Below, piece by piece: positions 36,086-46,198 of a DNA stretch of 64,000 nucleotides. A program made the position numbers and the translations under genes. This DNA comes from Lysobacter sp. K5869 (GTDB lineage Bacteria > Pseudomonadota > Gammaproteobacteria > Xanthomonadales > Xanthomonadaceae). Below the pieces are notes generated by a model. It saw only the letters and a list, made by a program, of their open reading frames with translations. It had not been told where the DNA came from and searched no databases. How positions within the stretch are numbered: the stretch's first letter is position 1; each line of letters opens with the position of its first letter. The stretch covers positions 5,681,001 to 5,745,000 of the forward strand of contig NZ_CP072597.1 in NCBI RefSeq assembly GCF_018847975.1, read 5' to 3'.

Positions 36086-37678
36086 CTACTGCGCCGACGC
36101 CTCCACCGCCCACTGCGTGCCCTGCTGACTCAGTACGCTGCCGTCGCTGGCCACGCACAACAGCGGGAACTGCGCCGACACCCGCTTGGGCTTGCAGTTG
36201 AAGGGCGCCTCGGAGACTTGCCGCCAGTCGTCGATCTTCGGCTCGTAGCGATACAGCTCCCACACGCCGCTGAAGGCGTTCATGTTCCAACGGCTCGCAT
36301 AGCCGCTGTCGGCCGAATCGAACTGCACGTCGGTCACCGTGTACGGCGGACGGCCGACCTTCTTCCAACTCTCGCCGTGGTCACTGGACACGAAAATCTT
36401 GGTGAACGCGCCGCCGCCGGACAGCACCGCGACGATGCCGCTCTTCGCGTCCACCCGGAACGAGAAGAACGGCTTCGGCGGACTGACCGTCTTCCACTGC
36501 ATCGTCGCCAGATCCAGCCGCCGCAACTGATCGATCAGACCGATGAAGTACGCGCCGCCGTGCGCTTGCGGCATCGGCCCGGGCCAAGCGCCGAACGTCT
36601 TGCCGATATCGATCGGGAACTCGCCGACCGTGCGCGCGTCCTTCAGATCGTCGTTGCTCGCCACGCGCACGGTGATCCGGTCCATCGTCGGCGGCAGGCC
36701 CGGTTGCGGCGACGGCACCTGCCGTCCGGTGACGATCAGCCAGCGCGACGCCTGACGATCGATATCGAGCACCGCTTCGTCCGCGCCGAAGGATTGCAGC
36801 ACCGACCACGTCGCGCCCCGATCGTCGCTGCGGCGGACCAAGCCGTCGTCGGAGCCGGCCAGCAGCGCATCATCCACCCGCGCCACCGCGGTGATCTTGC
36901 GCAAGGTGTCGATGCCGATCCCGCTCCACCGCCCATCGGCGCCGCGCACGCGGATCTGGCCCAGGTCGGCGCCGAAGTACAGCGTCGAATCCGCGCCCAC
37001 CGCCGCCTTGTCGGACGACGGCGGCGCGACCGAGCGCGCCAGGCTCAGGAACTCGTCGTTGCTCTTCGCCGATTTCAGCCGGCCGATCACCGACGGCTTG
37101 TTGACCTTGCGGTCGTAGGCCATCAGCAAATCGGCGATCAGCCCCAACCCGGTGCCCGGCTGGCTCAGCGCGATCGGCCGCGGCGGCGTTTGCGGCTGCC
37201 AGCGCAGCGGCTCGGGCGAACTCAGCAGCGCGCCGAATTCGGTCAGCGCCGCGTCGATGTCGTGCGCGTTCTCGGCCGGACGCAACGGCAGCATCACCAT
37301 TTCGTAGCCGCCCAGATTGATCGGCACCAAGCTGCCGAGATCGGTGACGCGGCCGGCCTGCACTTCGAATTCGGGGTACTCGCCCCACTGCGAACCGTTC
37401 CAACGGGCGATGCGGTAGCGGCCCGGCGCCAACCAGCGGCCGAACGCGTTCTTGCCGCGGTCGGCGCGCGCGTCCAGGAGTTCCTCGCGCGCGCCGGTGG
37501 CCGCGGCGACCACGCTCAGGCTGCCGCTCACGCCCGGGCGCGGGCCGCTCCCCTTCGGAGTGTTCACGTACACATAGCCGTGGCTGCGGGCCAACTGCGC
37601 CGCGACTTGCGGCTCCGGCTTGGCCGCCCACGCGGAAACGGCCCACAGCAGGCCGACGGTCAGACACACGATGCGCAT
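36086..37678 (-). CDS. Exported beta-propeller-like hypothetical protein
   Basis: 530 aa with a clear signal peptide (VCLTVGLLWAVSAWA). The central part contains sialidase/BNR-type 'Asp-box' sequences: SDDRGATWSVLQS and SSDHGESWKKVGR, plus LYFGADLGQIRVRGADGRW and DIQFDSADSGYASRW-type strands, suggesting a multi-bladed beta-propeller as in photosynthesis-stability or WD40/YVTN-like exported proteins. Two cysteines near the C-terminus (FNCKPK, LLCVAS) could form a disulfide. No catalytic motif of true sialidases is apparent. Convergent with metK. Substrate unknown. Confidence 0.8.
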   Translation of the reverse strand: MRIVCLTVGLLWAVSAWAAKPEPQVAAQLARSHGYVYVNTPKGSGPRPGVSGSLSVVAAATGAREELLDARADRGKNAFGRWLAPGRYRIARWNGSQWGEYPEFEVQAGRVTDLGSLVPINLGGYEMVMLPLRPAENAHDIDAALTEFGALLSSPEPLRWQPQTPPRPIALSQPGTGLGLIADLLMAYDRKVNKPSVIGRLKSAKSNDEFLSLARSVAPPSSDKAAVGADSTLYFGADLGQIRVRGADGRWSGIGIDTLRKITAVARVDDALLAGSDDGLVRRSDDRGATWSVLQSFGADEAVLDIDRQASRWLIVTGRQVPSPQPGLPPTMDRITVRVASNDDLKDARTVGEFPIDIGKTFGAWPGPMPQAHGGAYFIGLIDQLRRLDLATMQWKTVSPPKPFFSFRVDAKSGIVAVLSGGGAFTKIFVSSDHGESWKKVGRPPYTVTDVQFDSADSGYASRWNMNAFSGVWELYRYEPKIDDWRQVSEAPFNCKPKRVSAQFPLLCVASDGSVLSQQGTQWAVEASAQ

Positions 37679-37874
37679 TGGATTCCCCCTGTGAAGGCGG
37701 AATTATGCAGAAAACCCGGGCGCGGCAGCAGCCGCGCGCCCGGCGGCGCTGCGGCCGACGGTGCCGTGCGCCGATGCGCGCCGACACGCGAGCCGCGCGC
37801 GCTTCACCGCCGCCTCATCGTCCGCACACCCGTCCGCCCCACCCTGCCGCCACCGCACAACCGGGCTGGGGCGC

Positions 37875-39425
37875 ATGGACGAATCCGCATTCCGCATCTT
37901 GCTGCTGAATCCGCCGCACACCGCGATCGGCAGCCGAATCCCGCGCGAACAATTGCCGCCGCTGGGCTTGCTCAGTCTCGGCGGGCCGTTGCTCGACGCC
38001 GGTTTCCAGGTCGAATTGCTCGACGCCGAATTCGGCCCGCTGCCGGTCGAGGAGATCGTGCGCCGGGTGCTGGAGAAAGCGCCGGACGTGTTGATGGTCG
38101 GCCACTCCGGCTCGACCTCGGCGCATCCCACCGTCGCCCTGATCGCGCGGCTGCTCAAGCGCGAACGCCCGCAGTTGCGCATCGTCTACGGCGGCGTGTT
38201 CCCGACTTACCACTGGCAAGACGTGCTCGAACGCGAGCCGGCCATCGATTGCATCGTGCGCGGCGAAGGCGAGCGCACCGCGGTGACGCTGGCGCGGGCG
38301 CTCGCGCGCGGCGAGGATCTGGCCGGCGTGCCGGGGTTGGCGTATCGCCGCGACGACGGCCGCATCGTCGAGACCGGTCAGGCCGAGATGATCCTCGATC
38401 TGGACGAATGCCGCGTCGGTTGGGAGCTGATCGATCACGACCGCTATTCGTATTGGGGCGGGCTCAAGGCGGTCGTGGTGCAGTTCTCGCGCGGCTGCCC
38501 TTATTTGTGCAGCTACTGCGGCCAGCGCGGTTTCTGGACCCGCTGGCGCCACCGCGACCCGGTGCGCTTCGCGCGCGAGCTCGCGCGCCTGCACCGCGAG
38601 CACGGCGTGCGCCTGATCAACTTCGCCGACGAATTGCCGACCGGTTCGCGCAAGGCCTGGAAAGCCTTCCTGGAAGCGCTGATCGCCGAGAACGTCGATC
38701 TGACCTTGGTCGGTTCCACCCGCGCAGGCGACATCGTCCGCGACGCCGACCTTCTGCCGCTGTACAAACGCGCCGGCGTGGTGCGCTTCCTGCTCGGGAT
38801 CGAAAGCTATTCCGAGGCGACGCTGAGCAAGATCCGCAAGGGCGCCAGCGTCAGCGAAGACCGCGAGGCGATCCGCCTGTTGCGCCAGCACGGCATCATT
38901 TCGATGGCGACCTACGTGGTCGGCTTCGATGAGGAAGGCGACCGCGATTACTGGAATTCGCTGCGCCACTTGCTCAGCTACGACCCGGACCAGATCCAGT
39001 TGCTCTACGTCACCCCGCACCGCTGGACGCCGTACTACGACAGCGTCGCCGAGCGCCGGGTGATCCAAACCGACGCGCGTAAATGGGACTACAAGCATCA
39101 GGTGCTGGCGACGAGCGGCCTGCCGCCGTGGCGGGTGCTGTTGTGGGTCAAGGCGATCGAAGCGATCGTGCAGCTGCGGCCGCGCGCGCTATACCGCAGC
39201 CTGCTGCATCCCGACCGCGCGGTGCTCGCGGGCATGCGCTGGTACGTGCGCATGGGCCGGCGGGTGTGGCTGCGCGAGGTGTTCGAGTTTTTCTTCGCGG
39301 GTGGGCGCACGCGGCGCGGGCCGACGGTCGAGGCGTTCTGGGGGCGTTCGCTGTCGCAGCACGAGAACGCGTTGGCCAAGCCGCAACGCAAGCGCATCGA
39401 AATCAAGACGCTGACGACCTCGTGA
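37875..39425 (+). CDS. BchE-like B12-binding radical SAM protein
   Basis: 516 aa. An N-terminal cobalamin-binding Rossmann domain (residues ~6-145: ILLLNPPHTAIGS, VGHSGSTSAHPTVALI, IVYGGVFPTYHW, CIVRGEGERT) lacks the DxHxxG base-off motif, as in this family. The radical SAM domain has CxxxCxxC at C208, C212 and C215 (SRGCPYLCSYCGQRG), then FADELP, FLLGIES and TYVVGFDEEGDRD. The architecture resembles BchE anaerobic oxidative cyclase and related B12-radical-SAM enzymes. No bacteriochlorophyll or hopanoid genes are adjacent, so the reaction (methylation, cyclisation or oxidation of an unknown substrate) is open. Confidence 0.88.
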   Translation: MDESAFRILLLNPPHTAIGSRIPREQLPPLGLLSLGGPLLDAGFQVELLDAEFGPLPVEEIVRRVLEKAPDVLMVGHSGSTSAHPTVALIARLLKRERPQLRIVYGGVFPTYHWQDVLEREPAIDCIVRGEGERTAVTLARALARGEDLAGVPGLAYRRDDGRIVETGQAEMILDLDECRVGWELIDHDRYSYWGGLKAVVVQFSRGCPYLCSYCGQRGFWTRWRHRDPVRFARELARLHREHGVRLINFADELPTGSRKAWKAFLEALIAENVDLTLVGSTRAGDIVRDADLLPLYKRAGVVRFLLGIESYSEATLSKIRKGASVSEDREAIRLLRQHGIISMATYVVGFDEEGDRDYWNSLRHLLSYDPDQIQLLYVTPHRWTPYYDSVAERRVIQTDARKWDYKHQVLATSGLPPWRVLLWVKAIEAIVQLRPRALYRSLLHPDRAVLAGMRWYVRMGRRVWLREVFEFFFAGGRTRRGPTVEAFWGRSLSQHENALAKPQRKRIEIKTLTTS

Positions 39426-39431
39426 GACGAC

Positions 39432-39462
39432 GGCGAAGACGCGGCGAGGCCGCGTCTTCGCC
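39432..39462. terminator. Hairpin between convergent genes
   Basis: GGCGAAGACGCGG (39432-39444) and CCGCGTCTTCGCC (39450-39462) form a perfect 13-bp stem with a 5-nt loop, between the convergent radical SAM and CurA-type genes. There is no T-run, so it may be a weak terminator or mRNA end stabiliser. Confidence 0.5.
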
Positions 39463-39471
39463 GCGCGCGGC

Positions 39472-40506
39472 TCAATCCTCGCCGACGCGCACCACCAGCT
39501 TGCCGAAGTTGCGGCCCTGCAGCAGGCCGATGAAGGCGTGCGGCGCGTTCTCCAAGCCGTCGACGCGGTCCTCGCGCAGCTTCACCCGGCCGCTGTCGAC
39601 CCACTCGCCCATATCGCGGCGGAACGCGTCGAAACGCTCGCCGTAGTGGTCGAGGATGATGAAGCCCTGCACGCGGATGCGCTTTTGCAGGATCGCCGCC
39701 ATCAGTTGCGGCACGCGGTCCGGGCCGGCCGGCGCGTCCTTTTCGTTGTAGTGGGCGATGATGCCGCACACCGGCACGCGCGCGCCGATGTTGAGCAGCG
39801 GCAGCACCGCGTCGAACACGTCGCCGCCGACGTTCTCGAAGTACACGTCGATGCCGTCGGGGCAGGCGTGCGCGAGTTGTTGCACGAAATCGGGATCGCG
39901 GCGGTCCAGGCACACGTCGAAGCCGAGTTCGTCGAGCGCGTAACGGCGCTTGTCTTCGCCGCCGACGATGCCGACCACGCGCGCGCCCTTGAGCTTGGCG
40001 ATCTGGCCGACCGCGGCGCCGACCGCGCCGGTGGCCGCGGCGACCACCACGGTGTCGCCCGGCTTGGGCTGGCCGATGTCGAGCAAGCCGACGTGCGCGG
40101 TGAAGCCGGGCATGCCCAGGCCGCCGAGCGCGTGCGAGGGTTCGGCCATGTCGCCGAGCGCGATCAGGTCGCTGCCGTCGGACAGCGCGTAGTCCTGCCA
40201 GCCGGCGTTGCCGAGCACGAGGTCGCCGGCCTTGAAGTTCGGGTGTTTGGACGCGACCACGCGGTTGACCGTGCCGCCGACCATGGTTTCGCCCAGCGGC
40301 ACCGCCTTGGCGTAGACCGGGCCGACTTCGTCCATCAGGTTGCGCATGTACGGGTCGAGCGAGAGGTACAGCGTGCGCAGCAGCACCTGCCCATCGGCGG
40401 GCTCGGGCACGGGCGCGGTTTCCAGGCGGACGTCCTGCGGCGTCGGCAGCCCCTGCGGGTGGGCGGCGAGGACGAAGCGGCGGTTGACGGCGGCGGTCTG
40501 CGGCAT
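39472..40506 (-). CDS. Zinc-independent NADP-dependent oxidoreductase (CurA type)
   Basis: 344-aa medium-chain dehydrogenase/reductase. Typical CurA/leukotriene-B4-dehydrogenase features: LYLSLDPYMRNLMDE near residue 47, MVGGTVNRVVASKHPNFKAGD, GMPGFTAHVGLLDIGQPKPGDTVVV, the NADP Rossmann AAATGAVGAAVGQIAKLKGARVVG, and FENVGGDVFDAVLPLL. No zinc-binding cysteines. It reduces alpha,beta-unsaturated carbonyls or quinones using NADPH. The palindrome upstream (40548-40562), identical to one before the adjacent TetR gene, indicates direct control by that repressor, probably induced by electrophiles. Confidence 0.93.
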   Translation of the reverse strand: MPQTAAVNRRFVLAAHPQGLPTPQDVRLETAPVPEPADGQVLLRTLYLSLDPYMRNLMDEVGPVYAKAVPLGETMVGGTVNRVVASKHPNFKAGDLVLGNAGWQDYALSDGSDLIALGDMAEPSHALGGLGMPGFTAHVGLLDIGQPKPGDTVVVAAATGAVGAAVGQIAKLKGARVVGIVGGEDKRRYALDELGFDVCLDRRDPDFVQQLAHACPDGIDVYFENVGGDVFDAVLPLLNIGARVPVCGIIAHYNEKDAPAGPDRVPQLMAAILQKRIRVQGFIILDHYGERFDAFRRDMGEWVDSGRVKLREDRVDGLENAPHAFIGLLQGRNFGKLVVRVGED

Positions 40507-40547
40507 GGGGCGGGATCCTTAGGTGGAGGTCGGTTCGGCCGATCGAT

Positions 40548-40562
40548 TAGACCGGTCGTCTA
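40548..40562. promoter_or_regulatory. TetR operator upstream of CurA-type gene
   Basis: TAGACCGGTCGTCTA: outer dyad TAGAC...GTCTA with an inner GACCGGTC dyad, 42 bases before the reductase start. The same 15-mer recurs exactly at 41244-41258. Confidence 0.75.
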
Positions 40563-40617
40563 GTTAAGGAGCGAAAGAAAGGGCGGGTGCGCTCGGGCGC
40601 GCCCGCCCCCGGGGTGT

Positions 40618-41220
40618 TCAGTCGTGCGCGGGCAGTCCCAGCAGCCGGCGGGTCACCGTCATCGCGTGATCCATCGGCGCGCTGCCGCGCTGGATCTTGG
40701 CCAGCAGGCTGGCGCCGACCCAGCTTTGGTAGAGGGTTTGCGCCGCCGTCTGCGGGTCGGGCGCGGCGGCCAGCGAGCCGTCGCCGCGGCCGCGCTCGAT
40801 GCACTGGGCGATCCGCGCGATCACCGCGCCGGTGCCGCGCTCCAGCGCCGCGCGCATGGGTTCGGACAGATCGCAGACCTCGGCGCCGAGCTTGACCACG
40901 AGGCAGCGGCCTTCCGGGTCGGAGCCGGTCTGCGCTTCGCGCCAGTCGTCGAAGTAGGCGATCAAGCGCTGCTTGCCGTTGCCGGGCTGGGCCATCAGCG
41001 CGTCGACGTGGATCAGATAATCGGCGAAATAGGCCTCCAGCACGGCTTCGCCGAAGGCCTCCTTGGAGCCGAAGTAGTGATAGAACGAGCCCTTCGGCAC
41101 CCGCGCCGCGCTCAGCACTTCGGCCAGACCAACCCCGGTGAAGCCCTTGCGCAGCATCAGCGGGTAGGCGATGTCGAGGATGTGCTTGCGCACGTCGTGG
41201 GTGGCGGGGGCGGTGTTCAT
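40618..41220 (-). CDS. TetR/AcrR-family repressor
   Basis: 200 aa. N-terminal helix-turn-helix domain: HILDIAYPLMLRKGFTGVGLAEVLSAARVPKGSFYHYFGSKEAFGEAVL (residues ~12-60). The ligand domain contains a TetR_C-like block (GCRCLVVKLGAEVCDLSEP-type), with C101 a possible redox or electrophile sensor. The start MNTAPATHD is chosen over an upstream ATG that would sit on the operator. It resembles NemR/AcuR-like regulators. Operators at 41244-41258 (its own promoter) and 40548-40562 (the reductase) indicate autoregulation and repression of the neighbouring CurA-type gene. Confidence 0.92.
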   Translation of the reverse strand: MNTAPATHDVRKHILDIAYPLMLRKGFTGVGLAEVLSAARVPKGSFYHYFGSKEAFGEAVLEAYFADYLIHVDALMAQPGNGKQRLIAYFDDWREAQTGSDPEGRCLVVKLGAEVCDLSEPMRAALERGTGAVIARIAQCIERGRGDGSLAAAPDPQTAAQTLYQSWVGASLLAKIQRGSAPMDHAMTVTRRLLGLPAHD

Positions 41221-41243
41221 GGGGTGGCACTCTACGGCACCAT

Positions 41244-41258
41244 TAGACCGGTCGTCTA
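41244..41258. promoter_or_regulatory. TetR operator at the regulator's own promoter
   Basis: Exact second copy of TAGACCGGTCGTCTA, 24 bases upstream of the tetR-family start codon. Confidence 0.75.
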
Positions 41259-41459
41259 GTGACAAAGCTCAGGAGTTTCGCCCTCGCGGTTCGGGCGCTC
41301 GGGGCAGACGGCCCGCAGCGCTCGGGGCGGGTCGTCCGGGGCTGAGTGTCGGTGGCTTGGCTCGACTTGCTTCGGGAAGGGAGCCGGCTGCAGGCGGAGG
41401 AGACGCTCGATGTCGGCTGGCTCGTTGCCGCGTCGAGAGCGAGGAGCCGACAGCAAGAT

Positions 41460-41575
41460 CAAAATGGGTTCCGGCTTTCGCCGGAATGACGGTTGGGAGG
41501 TCGCGTCGCCTGCACGGGGCGGAACGACTCCCCCTTTGCCGTCATTCCGGCGAAAGCCGGAACCCATTTTGATTT
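41460..41575. repeat. Inverted pair of ATTCCGG palindromes
   Basis: GTTCCGGCTTTCGCCGGAAT at 41468-41487 and its reverse complement at 41544-41563 face each other, each flanked by AAAATGG / CCATTTTG. They are the outer units of the large palindromic repeats, here with only ~56 bp between them. The surrounding 41259-41810 holds no gene. Confidence 0.85.
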
Positions 41576-41810
41576 TGATGTTGCTCTCGCGAACCCTGAG
41601 CAAAAGCAAACCGCAATCGAACGCCATGCGCCTCGCCCGCAAGCCACCTCGTCGCGCCCCGCAAGCGCCCGAAAAACCTCTCGCGCCAACCGCCCCGCTT
41701 CCACCGCCGAACCGTCCCACCTCGCGCGTCCCCACACACAGCGACCCCGGCCGAAGCCGGGGTCGCCGATGACGCGATACAGCCGAGTTGCCAATCGCAA
41801 CGCAGTTCGA

Positions 41811-44315
41811 TCAATCCGCGCCCGCCGCCAGCGTGGCCGGCGAAGTGGAGCAATGCCCCGGACCGATCGTGCCTTCGTTGTAAGCGCCCAGGATGCCGGC
41901 GAGGTTGATCGCGGTATCCCGCGCCGAGCCCTTCGGCGCGGCGCTGCTGCGGCCGGTGAACCACGCGGTGGCCTGAGCGATGGCGCTGGCGACCTGCGAC
42001 GGCGCGCTGCCGCCGGCTTCGACGTTCAAGCGCGCGGCCATGTACTGGTGCGCCAGGATGTAATACGCGTTGCCTCCCTTCGGCGGGGTGCGGAACACCA
42101 GAATCCAGGTCTGGCCCGAGCTGAAGAACAGCGTGTCTTCGCCGATCTTGGCCCAGGTCGGGTCGTAAGGCGCCGGCCCGTACTTGGAGTGGGTCTTCCA
42201 ATACCCCTGGGTGTAGGTGCAACCGCCGCTGTTCGCGCACAGTTCCGGAACGTGCACGCTCAGCACCGCTTCGTCGCTCTTGCTCGCGCCGTTGTCGCTG
42301 TTCAAGGTCAGCACGTTCGGCACCATGAACTCGCAACTCAGGCCCGGGCCGGCGTTGGCCGGCGGCAGCCAGGACGCGGCCACGTTGAGGCTGCGCACGA
42401 TGCCCGGATCGGGATCGATGTCGCCGGTGACGAACTGGGCGAAGCTGCCGCACAACAGCGGCTGCACGGTCCAGCCGAAGCCCGCGCCGAGGTTGAGCCC
42501 GGCGGTGCCGTTGAACAGATCGGTCAACGTCACGCAGCGGTCGGTTTCAACCGCCGGATCGCCGAAGGCCACCGCGGCCTGGTTGGAGCTGTAGCTCTTG
42601 AAGCCGCAGGCGCTGGCGTTGTTCTGCGCGTCGTAGCACTGCAGCACGCGCTGGATCGTGGCCTGGTTGCTGCCGCCCAGCTTGCCGCTCAGCGCGGCGC
42701 TGTAGCTGCAATGCAGCGAGGTCGCGGTCTGCGGATCGCAGGTGGGCGCGATCGACTGCGTGCCGCCGCCGGTGAACGACAGCGTGTCGCTCGGCGCGGA
42801 CGGACTGAACACCGGGCTGACGTCGGCGGGCCAGGAGACCTGGATGTCGCCGCTGACGGTGAAGCCGGTTTCCGATTCGATCGTGCGCGTGGCGGCGAGA
42901 CGATAGACCGTCTCGTAGCTGCCGCCGGCGTTGAGCGTCACGTCGACGTCGTTGCACAGATAGTTGCCCGCGTAATCGCCGCTGGCGATCGGGTCGGGCA
43001 AGCAACCCTGCATGCCGGAGACCTTGGCGTCGGCTTGCGACACCACCACATGCTTGTCCGGCGTCCAACCGTAATCCCGGTTGTAACGCGTCTGCGCGGT
43101 CTTGCTCACGCCGACGGTGCGGCACGCGACCTGCACCGAAGCCGAGTCGCTGGCGGTGGCGTTGGTGTTCGCGCCCGTGCTCCAGCTACCGGTGGCGGTA
43201 TTGGTCGAAGTGCCCTGATCGGCGTTGCAGGTCAGCGGATTGGGCCGCGGATACGTCCACACGTACGGCCCCGACCCCAGCGCGAAGCTGTGGTCCACGC
43301 TGCCCGGCAGCATCGAATCGTCGATCGCGAAGGTATCGCCGTAGCTCTCGTTCGGATTGGCCGAGATCGAGAACGGCGCGGTCGCGGAGAAGGTGTAGCT
43401 CTGCGTGCCGCTGCCTCCGTCGTCGCCGCAGCCGCAACCGCTGCCGCGCGTCGCGGTGATGCCCGCGGCGTTGACGCCGCCGCTGGCCGAGGTCAGGAAC
43501 GGATAGCTCAGGCTGCTCAAGTCGAACGCGTAGGTGCAACTGAGCACGATCTTGTCCGCGTTCGGCGCCGGCTTGACGCACGACAGCGTGTCGGTATCGC
43601 CCGGCTGCGCGGTCCATTGCAGCACGAACTGATTGGCGGAGTTGTTGAACTGCAAGGTGTCGACCACCGCGGTGGCGTTCCAGCCGAACGAGAACGGATC
43701 CTTGACCGTGATCGTGCCGGCGATGCGGTACAGCTGCCGGGTCAGCGCGGTCGCGGTGACGGTGTAGTCGACCTGATGGCTGTCTCCGTCGAGCATGACG
43801 ATCTGGGTCGGCGACGCGCTCTTGTCGATGCTCCAGTCGGTGTAGCGCTTCCAGGTAGCGTCGGCGGTCTTCGTCCCGGTGGGACGCGGAATGAAGCAGA
43901 AGGTCGCGTGGCTCACCGCGGCGGGGCCGCCGCTGGCGTTGTCGGGCGAATACAAATTGGTGTCGCTGGTGACGCCCGGCTGGTAATGGAAGACGTTGTA
44001 GGCGTTGCCGCCTTTCACCACCACGTAATCCATCGGCATGGTGGAGGTGAAGCCGAGGTACTGGTTCTGCCCCGGCGGCGTGTAGTTGAAGGTGATGGTT
44101 TGCCCGGGCAGGCCGAGGTTGTAGCTCTGGCCTTCGGCCGGCGGGTTGCCGGTGCTGTAGCCCAGCCCCTGCCAGGTGCCGACGCCGGGAAGGTCGTCGC
44201 AGCTGGTGAAGTTGCCGGAATACGTGGTCGGCAGCACCGAGGCGGCCCAGGCCCCGGACGATGCGAACAGCAGCGCCGCTGCTACCAGCGGACGCCAGCT
44301 ACGGTGACGGGACAT
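41811..44315 (-). CDS. Large exported surface protein with QGYWKTH motif
   Basis: 834 aa, signal peptide VAAALLFASSGAWA. The mature protein is rich in Ser/Thr/Gly/Asn and aromatic residues with about 20 cysteines, including the cluster GSGCGCGDDGG (~300). Repeated beta-strand segments are seen, such as YTVTATALTRQLYRIAGTITV and ETVYRLAATRTIESETGFTVSGDI, which resemble two copies of one domain. The C-terminal region begins CTYTQGYWKTHSKYGP, a motif seen in a family of exported bacterial proteins of unknown function. No catalytic site recognised. Next to two secreted protease genes transcribed divergently. Confidence 0.8.
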   Translation of the reverse strand: MSRHRSWRPLVAAALLFASSGAWAASVLPTTYSGNFTSCDDLPGVGTWQGLGYSTGNPPAEGQSYNLGLPGQTITFNYTPPGQNQYLGFTSTMPMDYVVVKGGNAYNVFHYQPGVTSDTNLYSPDNASGGPAAVSHATFCFIPRPTGTKTADATWKRYTDWSIDKSASPTQIVMLDGDSHQVDYTVTATALTRQLYRIAGTITVKDPFSFGWNATAVVDTLQFNNSANQFVLQWTAQPGDTDTLSCVKPAPNADKIVLSCTYAFDLSSLSYPFLTSASGGVNAAGITATRGSGCGCGDDGGSGTQSYTFSATAPFSISANPNESYGDTFAIDDSMLPGSVDHSFALGSGPYVWTYPRPNPLTCNADQGTSTNTATGSWSTGANTNATASDSASVQVACRTVGVSKTAQTRYNRDYGWTPDKHVVVSQADAKVSGMQGCLPDPIASGDYAGNYLCNDVDVTLNAGGSYETVYRLAATRTIESETGFTVSGDIQVSWPADVSPVFSPSAPSDTLSFTGGGTQSIAPTCDPQTATSLHCSYSAALSGKLGGSNQATIQRVLQCYDAQNNASACGFKSYSSNQAAVAFGDPAVETDRCVTLTDLFNGTAGLNLGAGFGWTVQPLLCGSFAQFVTGDIDPDPGIVRSLNVAASWLPPANAGPGLSCEFMVPNVLTLNSDNGASKSDEAVLSVHVPELCANSGGCTYTQGYWKTHSKYGPAPYDPTWAKIGEDTLFFSSGQTWILVFRTPPKGGNAYYILAHQYMAARLNVEAGGSAPSQVASAIAQATAWFTGRSSAAPKGSARDTAINLAGILGAYNEGTIGPGHCSTSPATLAAGAD

Positions 44316-44801
44316 GACAGAACTCCTGAGCGGGGCGGCGGGGGCCGCCCGTTGGCTTTCGCTCGGTAGCTCGGCCGTGCCGGCGATACAGGAGCCGGTA
44401 CCCGGGAGCTTTGCGACGCCGGCTTTCGCCGGTTGTGCCTTTGTCGAGTCCTGGGGAACGAGTTCCGGGCGGCCTCCCCGTGCCGCCCGGCGGCAGCCTT
44501 GCGTTGCTCGGCAGGTATCGGATGCCGGCGGCTGTCGACGCGGACTATACGCCCGCTGTACAGCGTCGCCGCGCCCGAAACGTGTTGCATTTTTGCAACC
44601 CGAGCCACTGGTCGGCGCACTGCGACCGCTCGCTCTCGCTGCGCTCCACGCGCGCCGATATGTGATTGAAATCGCGGAAAAATCCACCAATTCAGCCCAT
44701 TCAGCGAATGCTGCAGCGCGGAATGTCCGTGACGGATTCGGCAAATATTTTGTGCATGCGGCCGCTCGGGCCGCGAGCCAACACCCAAGGGTGCCAGCCA
44801 T
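44316..44801. other. Divergent intergenic region
   Basis: 486 bp between the surface protein and the S8 protease gene. It has a lower G+C patch at 44660-44760. Notable: the hairpin GTTGCATTTTTGCAAC (44583-44598) and a CRP-like half match TGTGATTGAAATCGCG (44661-44676), which lacks a good second half. Promoters for both genes presumably lie here. No gene seen. Confidence 0.45.
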
Positions 44802-46160
<1,359 letters not shown>

Positions 46161-46198
46161 GCCGCGCCGACCGACGAACGTCTAAGGAAACCATCGCA

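Noticed and set aside
44661..44676. Clp/CRP site before the S8 protease gene
   Set aside because: Only the left half matches (TGTGA); the right half TCGCG differs at two of five positions, so it was not listed as a site.
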